The notes under the pieces were generated by a model, which ran no database searches, was not told the DNA's origin, and saw only the letters and a program-made list of their open reading frames with translations. 64,000 nucleotides of DNA, taken from contig JACEFZ010018320.1 of the NCBI GenBank assembly GCA_014155875.1, forward strand, positions 671,001-735,000. The letters run 5' to 3'. Source of the stretch: Cepaea nemoralis (Eukaryota; Mollusca; Gastropoda; Stylommatophora; Helicidae). Of the stretch, positions 9,500-20,442 are shown piece after piece (position 1 is the first letter of the stretch; every line of letters begins with the position of its first letter). The position numbers were made by a program, and so were the translations under genes.

Positions 9500-12400
9500 G
9501 GATTTGAGATTTAAGCATTGAGCTCAACCCATTACTGGCACCGCTGATCGCATTTCGGTACGAACTTAAGGCCTTGTCCACGTAGTGCTTCCAAATTGAC
9601 CAAATTTTTGGACCAAAATAAATTTGATTTGATTTTGTCCATAACGTGGTAGTCGTCTTGAGTAGGGTTTGGTGGCCTTCTGAGTGATTTGATCATTCTT
9701 TTCTTTTGGTGGGCACAGTCAGGTTGTTCTTCTTTTGCTCCTTCCTTAGCCAATCGATCAGCTCTGTCGTTTCCGGGTACTCCACAGTGGGATGGTATCC
9801 ACTGTATGGTGACCTTATGCTGACTGCTAAGTTCAGAAAGTAGTGTCCTTAGAACTGGCAATTTCCCAGACAGGTGCCTCTATTACTGATTTTGCATCTG
9901 TCAATATCACCACAGGTTGTGTACCATGGCTGGTATTTTGTCTCTGTTGCTATCTTGATTGCCTCAATTTCAGCATCATAGTTATGGCAGTACTTTCCTG
10001 TCGGTACTCTGACCATGTCCCTAGTATTATTTGGGTATTCTATGTACACTCCCGCTCCTCCATTTCGAACAGCATTTTGTGCTGACCCATCTGTGTAGAC
10101 TCAAATCCAGAGATCTTGTGGGTATTCTTCATCAAGGAAGCTGAGAGTGGCTGTTCTGCGCTGTACACTGTTCTGTTCTTCCTAGTCAAATATTCCTCTC
10201 ACTTTTGTTTGGATTTGTAGCGATAGTCTATGTTCATTTTTCCATGGGGTTTGCTCTGGAATAGTTGTCAGGGGGATACTAACTGTGGGAAGATCGGTGG
10301 TTTCTCTGCAGAGTTGTTTGGCCTGGTGGATAAAACTACTACTTTTCAACCGCCCCATAGCTAAGTTTTCAGATCGGTTCTTCATAGGATGGCCTGGCAA
10401 GCTGAGGAACTTTTCTGCTTGTATTAGTGTTTTTGTATCGCTGCGTTCTCTCAGTGCTTGCATCCTCCCCATTTTCTCCATTGCTACTATAGGGGTTGAT
10501 CTCATCCCTCCTGTGATGACTCTTAAGAGCTTGATTTTGCACTTTGTCCAGCTCTTGTAGTGTTTTTTTTAAATGCTGAACACCATGCAGTTGACCCGTA
10601 TTCCAGGTGTGGTCGTATGCTCTGTTGGTAAACTTTGTTAAGTATTTTCCCACTGGCTCCACATGTGGTTCCACTTAGCTTTCTCAGGATGGCTATTTTC
10701 CCTCTCGCTTTTGCTACTGCTTTTTTTATGTGTTTTCTCCATGTCAGCCTGTCGTCGATTGTTACACCAAGGTATGTAGGTTCTTTATCTTCTCTTAGGG
10801 GTGTTCCATTTATCTGGATGATCCCTGCCTTTTGTTTCGGAGAAAGGGTAAATAGAGTGGTGCTGCACTTGTTAGTGTTTTTGCTGATACACTATCGATC
10901 CGCCCATGTTACAAATGTATCTAAATCTCTCTGTAGCGATCTGGTGGCCACTGATGCATGTTCATTTGTGCTCCACAAAATAAGGTCATCAGCGTACATT
11001 GCCGCTTTAATTCCATGAGGTAGATTAGAAAAAGTGTGGGGGGACAAGACTCCACTCTGGCGAACACCGTGACGCAGTAATTCTTCATTGCTCTTGAGTC
11101 CGTCTGTCTGTGCTCGGGCTCTTCTGTTGTGCAAGTATGCTTTCACCCATTTGTACATTCTGCCAGTAACTTTACAGTTTCTCAATTTCCTCATCAGACC
11201 TTCTTTCCAGACTTTGTCAAAGGCTTTCTTCAGATCTATCCATGCTGTAAGTACCAGCTTCTTCTCTTGGAATGCATCAATTTCTTGAGAGAGGTAGTTT
11301 GTCTGATCTTCCGTACAGTAGCACTGCCTAAAGCCAGCCTGTTGTGGCACAAGGATGTTTTTACTTTCAATGTACAACTGCAGTCTGTGATTGATGACGC
11401 ATTCCATTGTTTTGCAGAGACAGTTTGTGAGGCTAATTGGTCTGCAGCTGGAGGCAATGGAACTGTCTTTCCCAGATTTTAGGAGGGGTATTATGATTGC
11501 TTCTCTCCAGGCTTGTGGAACACTGCCTAAGGTCCATCTGTTATTGAAGATCTGCAACAGCTTTGCTTTGGCCTCTGTTCCTAGGTTCCTGATCATTTCA
11601 TTGGAGATACTATCACTTCCTGGTGACTTTCTCATTTTCAGTTTTGATATGGCTAGCTCCAGTTCACTGATTGTGATAGGTGCCTCCATAACCTCATGTA
11701 CTATTTCCTTCTGTCCTGTATGTTGCCATTTCTCTCGAATCTCTTGTTGTTTCTCTGGACTAATTTCAATATTGTTATCTTGTGCGAATGAGTCCACAAA
11801 TTGGTCAGCTGCTTGCTTTCCTGTTAAGATGTTTCCGTCTTTATGTAGTGCAATTTTGAGCTTTCTCCCTGTGCCCTCATCGTTAAGCTGTTTTATTAGC
11901 TTCCACAACTTTCCTTGTGTCTGTTTCAAAGTTCAGTGACTCTTGTTTTCTCCTGCCAGCTTTTCCGTCTAGCCTGCAGCTTGGCCCTTTGAAATTTGGC
12001 TTTTGCGTGCTGGTATTTATTGTGGTGCTCTTGGCTGGGGTTGGTCTCTGCTTGCCTTCTACACACTTCCACATCATCATGCAACTGTTCCAGTTCACTA
12101 CTCCAGTAGGGTTTATAATATTTACGGGCTCCTCTTGGTACAGTTTCTCGTGCTGCCTGTAGTATGCATTTCCCAAACTCTTCAACTACTTTATGTCCTT
12201 CTCATTGTTCAGGTTTCTAACCAGTACGCTGGTGCGATGCTTGTACATTGCCCAGTCTGCTTTCTTGTAGTTCCACCTTGGGAGAGTGCTGCTTTCACTT
12301 ACAAGCTCATTTTCTATAGTTAAAAAGACTGGCCGATGGTCACTGCCACCTAGCTGTTTCCCAACAATTCGTTTAATGTTCCACTCCATTCCACTCCAGG

Positions 12401-12735
12401 TCTGGTGAATGAAAAGCCAGGTCAGGTGTAGTTGTAGTGTGCCATGATCTCGAGTAGAAGGTATGTGGGTCAGACGGCTTGATAATCAGGATGAATCTAT
12501 TCTCATCCTGCCAGTCTTCCAGTCTCTCTCCTTTCTGGTCCATGTGATTATAGCCCCAACTCTGCGAATAGCTGTTGAAATCGCCACACAATCATTTTTT
12601 CCTTTTAATGGTAGTGTTCCAGTGCCTGTGGGCGGTCACTTGGACAGTAGTAATTGATCAGGTGAAGGTCTCTATTGTCTGTCTTAAGTTTAAGTGCCTG
12701 ATACTCAGCCCCTTCCATGTAAACTTCAATTTGGG
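9500..12735 (-). pseudogene. I/Nimb-like LINE ORF2 (EN-RT-RNase H), decayed
   Basis: Reading the minus strand from 12735: endonuclease blocks (CGDFNSYSQSWGYNH, TTTTPDLAF, GGSDHRPVFLTI), then reverse transcriptase in one open frame at 10892-11929 (SPGSDSISNEMI, RPISLTNCLCKTME, WIDLKKAFDKVW, MYADDLILW), then RNase H around 9532-10100 (IQWIPSHCGVPGNDRADRLA). The YADD catalytic box is intact, but frameshifts and stops separate the domains and the 5' end is missing. An A10 run near 9489 may be the tail. The RNase H places it near the I/Nimb group; clade assignment is inferred. Confidence 0.85.
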
Positions 12736-12755
12736 AAGAATGATAAATCAATAGA

Positions 12756-12927
12756 TCTATTTTTTATGGACATTGCACTCAACACCAGCATTTTTCAGCT
12801 GCTGTTGATGTCTTGGCAAGATTTACGTTCAGTTGTTTGCCATTGCTTTCTGAACGACCGGTTCGCATATCCCCATAAGTAACCTGCGTAACGTGATCCG
12901 CTGCCGAATCTCGTGCACGGAGACCGG
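12756..12927 (-). mobile_element. tRNA-derived SINE copy with 7-bp TSD
   Basis: CAATAGA flanks it at 12749-12755 and 12928-12934. The minus strand carries CCGGTCGTTCAGAAAGCAAT, CTTGCCAAGACATCAACAGC and TGCTGGTGTTGAGTGCAATG. It split the right copy of the direct repeat that flanks the LINE. Confidence 0.85.
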
Positions 12928-12975
12928 CAATAGAGCTGTAAGGAACAGAAATATAGAGAGCGAAAAAAAAAATAA

Positions 12976-13589
12976 TCATTCATCAACGGTGCCTGCGTAT
13001 AATAGTCAAACAAAAATTGTGTGGCAAAGTAACCAGCGCGGCGCTCACGAAAACAACCAGTCAGATTCCAGCCAATCAACAGACGAGGAACAGACTTGCC
13101 GGATACAACACTCTTTGGGAAAACGCGAGAATATAGTCATTGGAAAGTCCCTAGTAGTCCCTACACCGGGATCCACAAGGCAAGCCACGGAGTTAGAAGT
13201 CGAGACCCGCCTGCCCGCCAGACGGCGCTGTGGGCACACCGTGCTAGACTCAATGAGTGAATCACCAAAACACGAGAAGTAGATTGTGAGCTTTACTAGA
13301 ACACGATTACAAGATACAGAATGAACTAAACCCTTCTGCAGCACAGAACAAACATAAACCGACACACAACTACACGAAAAACACTACATGAAAATATTAA
13401 GGTTACTTATCTGTATTCTTATTTGGCTGAATACGTCTTGAGCAACTGACACATTTGATGACTATCGGTGGATGGAATGAACCGGATGTATAGTTCAGGC
13501 GAGTCTATGAACTAATGGTCAAATATGTCAGATGCTCAGGGATTGGCTTAGCCACCCGGTGGGAGAACACCCGCTTGGGGGAGGGGGGG
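12976..13589. other. No gene recognised
   Basis: An open frame at 12893-13282 has no recognisable domain. Base composition is mixed and I see no clear repeat. Confidence 0.5.
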
Positions 13590-13700
13590 GGTGAGTGAAA
13601 GGGATTGGTGCTCTGTGGCGAATGTGTTATGGACGCAGTTAGCAATCCTGCACCCCGCGCTCAAAACACAGCTGCGGGCGGTTTGGATGCAAACTTGGGG
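13590..13700 (+). mobile_element. SINE head fragment
   Basis: GTTAGCAATCCTGCACCCCG, then ACACAGCTGCGGGCGGTTTGG, resembles the head of the SINE at 61405 (AGTAATCCCGCATCCAGCG, ACACAGCTGCGGGCGATTTGG). Short G-runs flank it. Confidence 0.5.
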
Positions 13701-13724
13701 GGGGGGGGGGGAGTGGAAGTTAAA

Positions 13725-14060
13725 TGAAACTGTGTTGGACATTGAGACCGTGAACCCAACTGGAAGATGAGACGGTTTTCCAATGTCTTACGAACCCGTT
13801 CCTGTATGTCGGCCACATCACAGTTGTCAGAACTGTTAAAGTGTATGGATACCGGTTTCTAGGCACCGCTGTTGATATCAGAGAGGTGTTGTCTAAATCT
13901 CTCAGCCAGGCGCAGAACTATTTCACCGATATATCATGTCAAAACGTGTGCAGATGATTGCTTAGATAACGTTGCGACACATGCAAGAGAAAACATCACG
14001 GGTGTGGAAAGTGGTCTTAGGGAACTCCTGACTCTGGGTTTGAAGGACATGTTGGCAGGT
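13725..14060 (-). pseudogene. Penelope-like element remnant (GIY-YIG endonuclease)
   Basis: The minus strand reads NVI, a stop, AIICTRFDMIY, then YIGEIVLRLAERFRQHLSDI, KPVSIHFNSSDNCDVADIQ and RLIFQLGS. This is the order of the GIY-YIG endonuclease domain of Penelope-like retroelements (YIGET-RL--RF-EHL, KPV--HFN, RLIF-LGT). One frameshift and several stops are present. The RT part is not visible, because the neighbouring DNA is a minisatellite. Confidence 0.7.
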
Positions 14061-14068
14061 CTGATAAC

Positions 14069-14810
14069 GAGATCGAAGACCGCGCCAGGAAGAGACTTGT
14101 GAGGTTGTGGTAGACTGCTAGATCGAAGACAAGCCAACGTATCAGGAAGAGACTTGTGTTGTTGGGGTAGACTGCTAGATCGAAGACAAGCCAACGTGTC
14201 AGGAAGAGACTTGTGTTGTTGGGGTAGACTCCTAGATCGAAGACAAGCCACTGTGTCAGGAAGAGACTTGTGTTGTTGGGGTAGACTGCTAGATCGAAGA
14301 CCGTGTCAGGAAGAGACTTGTGAGATTGGGGTAGACTGCTAGATCGAAGACAAGCCACTGTGTCAGGAAGAGACTTGTGAGTTTGGGGTAGACTGCTAGA
14401 TCGAAGACAAGCCACCGTGTCAGGAAGAGACTTGTGAGTTTGGGCTAGACTGCTAGATCGAAGACAAGCCACCGTGTCAGGAAGAGACTTGTGAGTTTGG
14501 GGTAGACTGCTAGATCGAAGACAAGCCACCGTGTCAGGAAGAGACTTGTGAGGTTGGAGTAGACTGCTAGATCGAAGACAAGCCACTGTGTCAGGAAGAG
14601 ACTTGTGAGGTTGGGGTAGACTGCTAGATCGAAGACAAGCCACTGTGTCAGGAAAAGACTTGTGAGGTTGGGGTAGACTGCTAGATCGAAGACAAGCCAC
14701 TGTGTCAGGAAGAGACTTGTGAGTTTGGGGTAGACTGCTAGATCGAAGACAAGCCACCGTGTCAGGAAGAGACTTGCGAGGTTGGGGTAGACTGCTAAGA
14801 TGTGCTAGAC
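14069..14810. repeat. 57-bp minisatellite, about 13 copies
   Basis: Units contain GAAGAGACTTGTGAGTTTGG, GGTAGACTGCTAGATCGAAG and ACAAGCCACCGTGTCAG. The period of 19 codons keeps a long minus-strand frame open (274 codons), which is not a gene. The array abuts the Penelope-like remnant. Confidence 0.95.
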
Positions 14811-14929
14811 CCTTAGTTGTATAGACCTGTCGGCGCGCCAAGGTGTTTTAAGGTCAGTAGCACATTAGCCGCCTCTACTTTCCGAACAATGTCCGGATAC
14901 ACATTTGAAGCTGGAAACTCCTGTCAGTT

Positions 14930-15135
14930 TTGAACATTCGAATCAGTCCACGATGCGGGTGGAACCCATGTCTACTGGACAGGCAGGCGTTTCCGGCCAC
15001 TAGGTTACCGCGGCCAAACAGGTTTAGGGCCTATGCACAAGCACAAACTACTGAACGTAAACTTGCCAAGACATCAACAACAGCAATACATGCTGGTGTT
15101 GACTGCAAATGTCCTGTAAAGGATATGCAACATTA
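14930..15135 (+). mobile_element. tRNA-derived SINE copy
   Basis: GAACATTCGAATCAGTCC lies in the head, then CAAACTACTGAACGTAAACT, TGCCAAGACATCAACAAC and GTCCTGTAAAGGATATGCAA, followed by an A-rich end. This is the CGTTCAG-type subfamily. Confidence 0.75.
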
Positions 15136-15225
15136 AAAGAAAAATAGGTAGACATGTGAAGAATTATGTGGGAGCTGCCGGGATGTGGTTTTATTGAAGA
15201 ATGACGAGAACACTGTTTAAGTATA

Positions 15226-15363
15226 CTTCTTCTGCGTTCATCCGGATTATTTTTCCGGATGTGACTGCGTTGTGCCTGTTTACAGCAGAGCTGCGTTCTT
15301 GCGCCATTAGGCCGACACATCCGACTTCTGCGGGCATTTGTTGACCGGGTTAACCTTCCCGGG
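15226..15363 (-). mobile_element. 138-bp tail retroposon with 10-bp TSD
   Basis: TTTAAGTATA flanks it at 15216-15225 and 15364-15373. On the minus strand it starts CCCGGGAAGGTTAACCCGG and ends ATCCGGATGAACGCAGAAG. It starts at the same nucleotide as the copies at 4224 and 29527. Confidence 0.92.
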
Positions 15364-15373
15364 TTTAAGTATA

Positions 15374-15634
15374 GAAACGGACGAACGAACAAATTTGATT
15401 TTAAAAGGGGTTAAGAATTAGGCACGCAGACCTGTCTGACATTCGGCCCTTCTTATCTATATATCTCCCGTTGTATCCCCCCCCCCCCCCCCCCCCCCCC
15501 ACCCCGATCTTTATGACTTAGAAACTAATCATCAACAACAACAACAACAACAGAAATAATATATGCGTCATAAACGCATGGGAAAGTGAGCAAAACGGAA
15601 TTCATCTGCCCCCACCGGAACTCTACGTGCTTCT
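15374..15634. other. GAAC-repeat retroposon fragment and poly(C)
   Basis: GGACGAACGAACAAATTTGA, then GGCACGCAGACCTGTC and CATTCGGCCCTTC, matches fragments at 18690-18785 and 34955-35020. A run of about 24 C lies at 15477-15500, followed by a CAA-rich stretch. Confidence 0.6.
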
Positions 15635-16796
15635 GCTAGTCCACGCCGTGTAGTGCTGGTGATCATGTCTGTGCACATCCTTCTATCTCGTGTAGTTCCT
15701 GTCTATCTTATAGTCCATGCCGTGTGTTCTTGGTGATCATGTCTGTTCACAAACTTCTGTCTCGTGTACTGCCTATCTTCTTATAGTCCATGCCGTGTGT
15801 TCTTGGTGATCATGTCTGTTCACAAACTTCTGTCTCGTGTACTGCCTATCTTCTTATAGTCCATGCCGTGTGTTCTTGGTGATCATGTCTGTTCACAAAC
15901 TTCTGTCTCGTGTACTGCCTATCTTCTTATAGTCCGTGCCGTGTGTTCTTGGTGATCATGTCTGTTCACAAACTTCTGTCTCGTGTACTGCCTATCTTCT
16001 TATGTCCATGCCGTGTGTTCTTGGTGATCATGTCTGTTCACAAACTTCTGTCTCGTGTACTGCCAATCTTCTTATAGTCCGTGCCGTGTGTTCTTGGTGA
16101 TCATGTCTGTTCACAAACTTCTGTCTCGTGTACTGCCTATCTTCTTATAGTCCATGTCGTGAGGCGCTGGTGGCCATGCACGTCCACAACCTTCTGTCTC
16201 CTCCCGTATGTTGCCGAGGCCCATAAGAGAAGCAAAGAATAACAACACTGTTGCCTACCATGCATGTCGTAAGAGGCGACTAAGGAGACTTGATGGTTCC
16301 GTCGCCCTGCTACTGAGTGAGTGCGTGGCGCGACACTGTGAGCTGTGAGTTTCGTGTGAAATGCTTTTGAATCTGCCGGAGGTTTTTTGGAACGTGACTG
16401 CATGTTCGGAGCGATGGCAGCTGGCTATGTCCCAGAGTTGACCGGTTTTTGCCTTATGCAGAAATGCGTGGCTGCTGGGCTTCTGGTTGACTGCCACTGC
16501 CATCGACGATGAACTGTATTTTCGTGGACTGTGTGGGTGAACATCTAGGAAACATTCAGATGGGAAAATGACTGCCGATTCCATCAGAGATAGACTGGAT
16601 GTTTCGTGGGGGACTATTGTGTTGACATTCTCGTGACGGCATTATGCACAGTGTATCTGTGCGGGTTGTTATTTGTCGAGACTCCTGTCTTTTTCCACTT
16701 TTCACATTGGGCGGTGGGGAACGTTTTACGTGATATTCACTGGCACAGGAACGGAGCGTAATGGGGACTACCCGTTGCTGTGAAGCTGGAACCGTG

Positions 16797-16890
<94 letters not shown>

Positions 16891-17050
16891 CTTCTGTCTC
16901 GTGCACTGCCAATCTTATTATAGTCCATGCCGTGTGATGTTGGTGATCATGTCTGTCCACAACCTTCTGTCTCATGTACTGGCAATCTTCTTATAATCCA
17001 TGCCGTGTGGTGTTGGTGGCCATGTCTGACAACAGCTTTCTGTCTCGTGT
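15635..17050. repeat. 73-bp minisatellite, split by a retroposon
   Basis: Units carry TTATAGTCCATGCCGTGTGT, TCTTGGTGATCATGTCTGTT and CACAAACTTCTGTCTCGTG. About seven copies lie at 15635-16200 and about two more at 16891-17050. The interruption at 16201-16890 is a separate insertion. Confidence 0.92.
16201..16890 (+). mobile_element. 690-bp retroposon with (AACT)n tail and 10-bp TSD
   Basis: CTTCTGTCTC, a word of the host minisatellite, lies at 16191-16200 and again at 16891-16900. Near its start the insert has CATGCATGTCGTAAGAGGCG followed by ACTAAGGAGAC, a motif I associate with dispersed molluscan repeats. It ends in about 90 bp of perfect (ACTA)n. No ORF with a recognisable product is present, so it is probably non-autonomous or a LINE 3' end. 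Confidence 0.8.
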
Positions 17051-17294
17051 ACTTAAAACCATTTCTAATACCGATGTTTCTCCATGTCATGATGTCAAAC
17101 TGTTCAGCATCTTCTCTCTTGTTCTCTCCCTGCGTCTCATCCCATCCAATTCTCCCGTTGTGACGTCATACTCCAGCTGTCTCCTTCTCACGACATGCCC
17201 AGAGAGTGTGGACTATCTTCTTCTAATGAGAGTAATCAGTTCTCTTTCTGGGTGGTCTTCTTCCAAGATGTCTCCAAGATGTTCTCACCACCAC

Positions 17295-18255
17295 AGGGCC
17301 GGCAGCATAAATTAGCGACAGTAAGTTTGTTACAATTTTCACGTTTCTCTGGTGTTGTTACAGCCTGAGGTAGCGACAGTTTGTTACAATGTTCATGTTT
17401 CTCTTGTGTTGTTACAGCTTGAGGTAGCGACAGTTTGTTACAATGTTCACGTTTCTCTGGTGTTGTTACAGCCTGAGGTAACGACAGTCTGTTACAATGT
17501 TCACGTTTCTCTTGTGTTGTTACAGCTTGAGGTAGCGACAGTCTGCTACAATGTTCATGTTTCTCTTGTGTTGTTACAGCTCGAGGTAGCGACAGTCTGT
17601 TACAATGTTCATGTTTCTCTTGTGTTGTTACAGTTCGAGGTAGCGACAGTCTGTTACAATGTTCATGTTTCTCTTGTGTTGTTGCAGCTCGAGGTAGCGA
17701 CAGTCTGTTGCAATGTTCATGTTTCTCTTGTGTTGTTACAGCTCGAGGTAGCGACAGTCTGTTACAATGTTCATGTTTCTCTTGTGTTGTTACAGCTCGA
17801 GGTAGCGACGTCTGTTACAATGTTCATGTTTCTCTGTGTTGTTACAGCTCGAGGTAGCGACAGTCTGTTACAATGTTCATGTTTCTCTTGTGTTGTTGCA
17901 GCTCGAGGTAGCGACAGTCTGTTGCAATGTTCATGTTTCTCTTGTGTTGTTACAGCTCGAGGTAGCGACAGTCTGTTACAATGTTCATGTTTCTCTTGTG
18001 TTGTTACAGCTCGAGGTAGTCTGTTACAATGTTCATGTTTCTCTTGTGTTGTTACAGCTCGAGGTAGCGACAGTCTGTTACAATGTTCATGTTTCTCTTG
18101 TGTTGTTACAGCTCGAGGTAGCGACAGTCTGTTACAATGTTCATGTTTCTCTTGTGTTGTTACAGCTCGAGGTAGCGACAGTCTGTTACAATGTTCATGT
18201 TTCTCTTGTGTTGTTACAGCTCGAGGTAGCGACAGTCTGTTACAATGTTCATGTT
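17295..18255. repeat. 54-bp minisatellite, about 17-18 copies
   Basis: Units contain CTCGAGGTAGCGACAGTCTG, TTACAATGTTCATGTTTCTC and TTGTGTTGTTACAG. The 18-codon period opens long frames on both strands (up to 329 codons), and these are not genes. Each unit ends in an acceptor-like T-rich stretch plus TTACAG. Confidence 0.95.
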
Positions 18256-18605
18256 TCGTGTGGAAGACAGCCACACATCTCGCCTGCCAGTATCTTACAG
18301 AACCATTGTATGTTGTTCTTGTTGTTGTTGGCTTGCTTTGAACTCAAGCGTAGTTCATACTGGGCTGATTTTCGTGTGGGCCAATTTTCCCGGCTGCCAG
18401 TATCCCTCGCCAACAGGAGAACCCACTCCGACTTCTAACGTACTTATAATTTACTTCCCCAGGTCAAGGATGAGAAGTCAACGTTTAAATGCATCTGGCG
18501 GCGTAGGGAGATAACCTCCTATCCCGTCATTAGCGCACGGGGAGTTTAAGAGTGAGTGCTCTTAACCTTTTGGCCAGGCGACGTCTAGTACTAAAGTGAA
18601 TATAA
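18256..18605. other. No gene; possible SINE head on minus strand
   Basis: At 18545-18590 the minus strand reads CGCCTGGCCAAAAGGTTAAG, which fits a pol III A box. No clear B box follows. The rest is unrecognised. Confidence 0.35.

Positions 18606-18653
<48 letters not shown>
18606..18653. repeat. (AAT)n microsatellite
   Basis: A perfect trinucleotide run of about 48 bp. Confidence 0.97.
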
Positions 18654-18654
<1 letters not shown>

Positions 18655-18684
18655 TGAAGAGGAAGAAACATAAAATGCTAATAA

Positions 18685-18790
18685 CAAGAAGAGGAAGAAT
18701 TGAACTGAATTTGAATTGATCTTTATTTTCAAAGGATAACAAATTGGGCACGCAGGCCCGTCTTACATTCGGCCCTTCCATTCACATTAA
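18685..18790 (-). mobile_element. Short retroposon fragment (TTTGAAAATAAAG end)
   Basis: CTTTATTTTCAAAGGATAAC, then GGGCACGCAGGCCCGTCTTAC and ATTCGGCCCTTCC, is shared with 15374-15450 and 34955-35020. On the minus strand it ends GAAAATAAAG, followed in other copies by (TTCG)n. Confidence 0.55.
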
Positions 18791-18849
18791 AAAAAAACAT
18801 TGTCAAATGAATGTTGTAAGCATAAACAATGCATATTCTCATGTTATGT

Positions 18850-19795
18850 GACACATCCCCCCTCCCACACACACACATCCCGCACCAACCCACACACACA
18901 TCCCTCACCTACTCACACATCATCCACCCATACCCACACAACCCCCACCCACCACACATCCCCCACTCACCACACATCTCCCACTCATCCCTCCACCCAC
19001 TCACAGATCCCGACACCAACCCAGACATCTTGCACCCATCCACACACACATCTCTCACCCACCCACACGCATCTTTCCACCCACTGACACACACCCCAAT
19101 CCACTCAAGCTCACCCACACATACATGCTCCACCAACCCACACACCCTCCAACCATACACACGCATACCCCTCACACACCCACATCACCAACACACACAT
19201 ATCTTTAACCCACTCACACATCAACCACCCATACCCACACATCTTTCCATCCACACACATATTGCCCCGCCCACCTACACATTTCACAACCACCCACACA
19301 TCCCCCACCGACACACATCCCCCCCCACACACACACACACCCCACCTACCAACACCCACATATCCCCCACCCGCCAACATCCACACATCCCACTACCCAC
19401 CAACACACACGCAAACACACCAACCTAACCACACATCCTCCTCCCACACATCCCTCACCCACCCACACGCCCCATCCATACTCACATCCCTCCACCCACC
19501 AACCCACTCATCTGCGAACACACTTACACATCCCCCCAAAACACACACATCCCCACCCACCCACTCAATCTCCCATACTCCAACACACCTCTCCCACCCA
19601 CACACACATCCACAATCCACACATACACTCCATATTCACACATCCCCTCGCCCACACACAAACACCGACCCACACACACACATCCCCAACCCACACACCT
19701 CTTCCATCCATATACACATCAGCCACACCCATCCCCCAACCCATATACACATTCTCCACACCCCCTACACACATCCCACACACACCCATCCACAG
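18850..19795. repeat. C/A-rich low-complexity tract, about 945 bp
   Basis: The plus strand is almost wholly C, A and T in CACACATCC- and CCCACCCACAC-like words with no fixed period. It generates Thr/His/Pro-rich shadow ORFs up to about 200 codons. Confidence 0.9.
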
Positions 19796-19796
19796 A

Positions 19797-19907
19797 AGAA
19801 GAAAAAGGAGAAGTGTAATAAGAAAACAAGAATGAGAAGTAGAAAAAGAAAATAAGAAGAAGAAGTAGAAGAAGACAAAAAAGAAAAAGAAGAAGACAAC
19901 AAGGAAA

Positions 19908-19938
<31 letters not shown>

Positions 19939-19975
19939 AAGAAGAAGAAGAAGAAGAAGAAGAAGAAGACAACCA
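19797..19975. repeat. (GAA)n-rich tract
   Basis: AAG/GAA repeats are imperfect at first and then uniform at 19908-19972. Because (GAA)n tails mark the LINE and tail retroposons here, it could be an expanded tail, but no LINE 3' end adjoins it. Confidence 0.9.
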
Positions 19976-20371
19976 GAAGAAAAAACGTATTACAAATCTC
20001 CCAGATAGTCAGTATCCACGGGTGCTTGCAAATCATCAACCTGGGCAATATAACGAATCAATAGCACCCTGCCCAACTTCCGGAACGGGAAAAGTGAAGA
20101 TTTCAACCCGGCCACAGTTGCGAAACACGAAACTGGCCGAGGCAGAAGTTCGAGAGACTCCAGCAGCTGGGCCACGGACCGCTCTAGTCAAACCTGGACT
20201 TGTGATTTCTTCCTGGTTCCTGCAGGCAGCAGGCAGGCTGGTGTTCTAACTGTGCGCTGTTGACTGTAGGTGTTAGAGTAGTGTTACTTGTAGACGGGCC
20301 TCGTTGATTGTTATTTACGAAATAGAACTAGAGAGTAGAGTAAATAATGGTGCTCTGTGATGTTAGATTTC
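19976..20371 (+). other. Upstream region of the kinase-like exon
   Basis: Non-repetitive sequence lies directly upstream of the candidate exon and could hold its 5' UTR and promoter. An upstream ATG at 20348 opens a short frame that overlaps the candidate start and stops at about 20430. No TATA box is obvious. Confidence 0.35.
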
Positions 20372-20442
20372 ATGATGGATGGTTCGGCGTTCAAGAAAGA
20401 ACCGCTGGAGGATACGTATGAAGTCTGCGAGGATATCGGCAG
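20372..20442 (+). CDS. Candidate first coding exon of a CAMK-type kinase
   Basis: The sequence ATGATGGATGG opens a frame that runs 71 bases to AG|GTAAGG, a near-consensus donor, breaking an Arg/Ser codon. The peptide contains SAFKKEPLEDTYEVCEDIG. Protein kinases of the CAMK group (DAPK and CASK types) have a similar D-x-Y-x-x-x-E-x-(I/L)-G just before the glycine-rich loop, and an intron there would be reasonable. Seen directly: the start, the frame, the donor and the peptide. Inferred: that it is an exon, that it is a kinase, and that the gene continues to the right. No second exon was found in the window, so intron 1 would exceed 43 kb. A chance ORF cannot be excluded. Confidence 0.4.

Noticed and set aside
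14017..14841. 274-codon ORF with 19-residue repeats, minus strand
   Set aside because: 57-bp minisatellite, and the repeat peptide has no known counterpart.
17352..18438. ORFs of 329 and 200 codons with 18-residue repeats
   Set aside because: 54-bp minisatellite with an 18-codon period. The shift between frames at units with deletions shows no selection on a protein.
18850..19795. Interstitial telomere
   Set aside because: The C/A-rich words lack a regular TTAGGG/CCCTAA period.
18829..19855. Thr/His/Pro-rich ORFs of about 200 codons
   Set aside because: Products of a CACAC/CCCA low-complexity tract.
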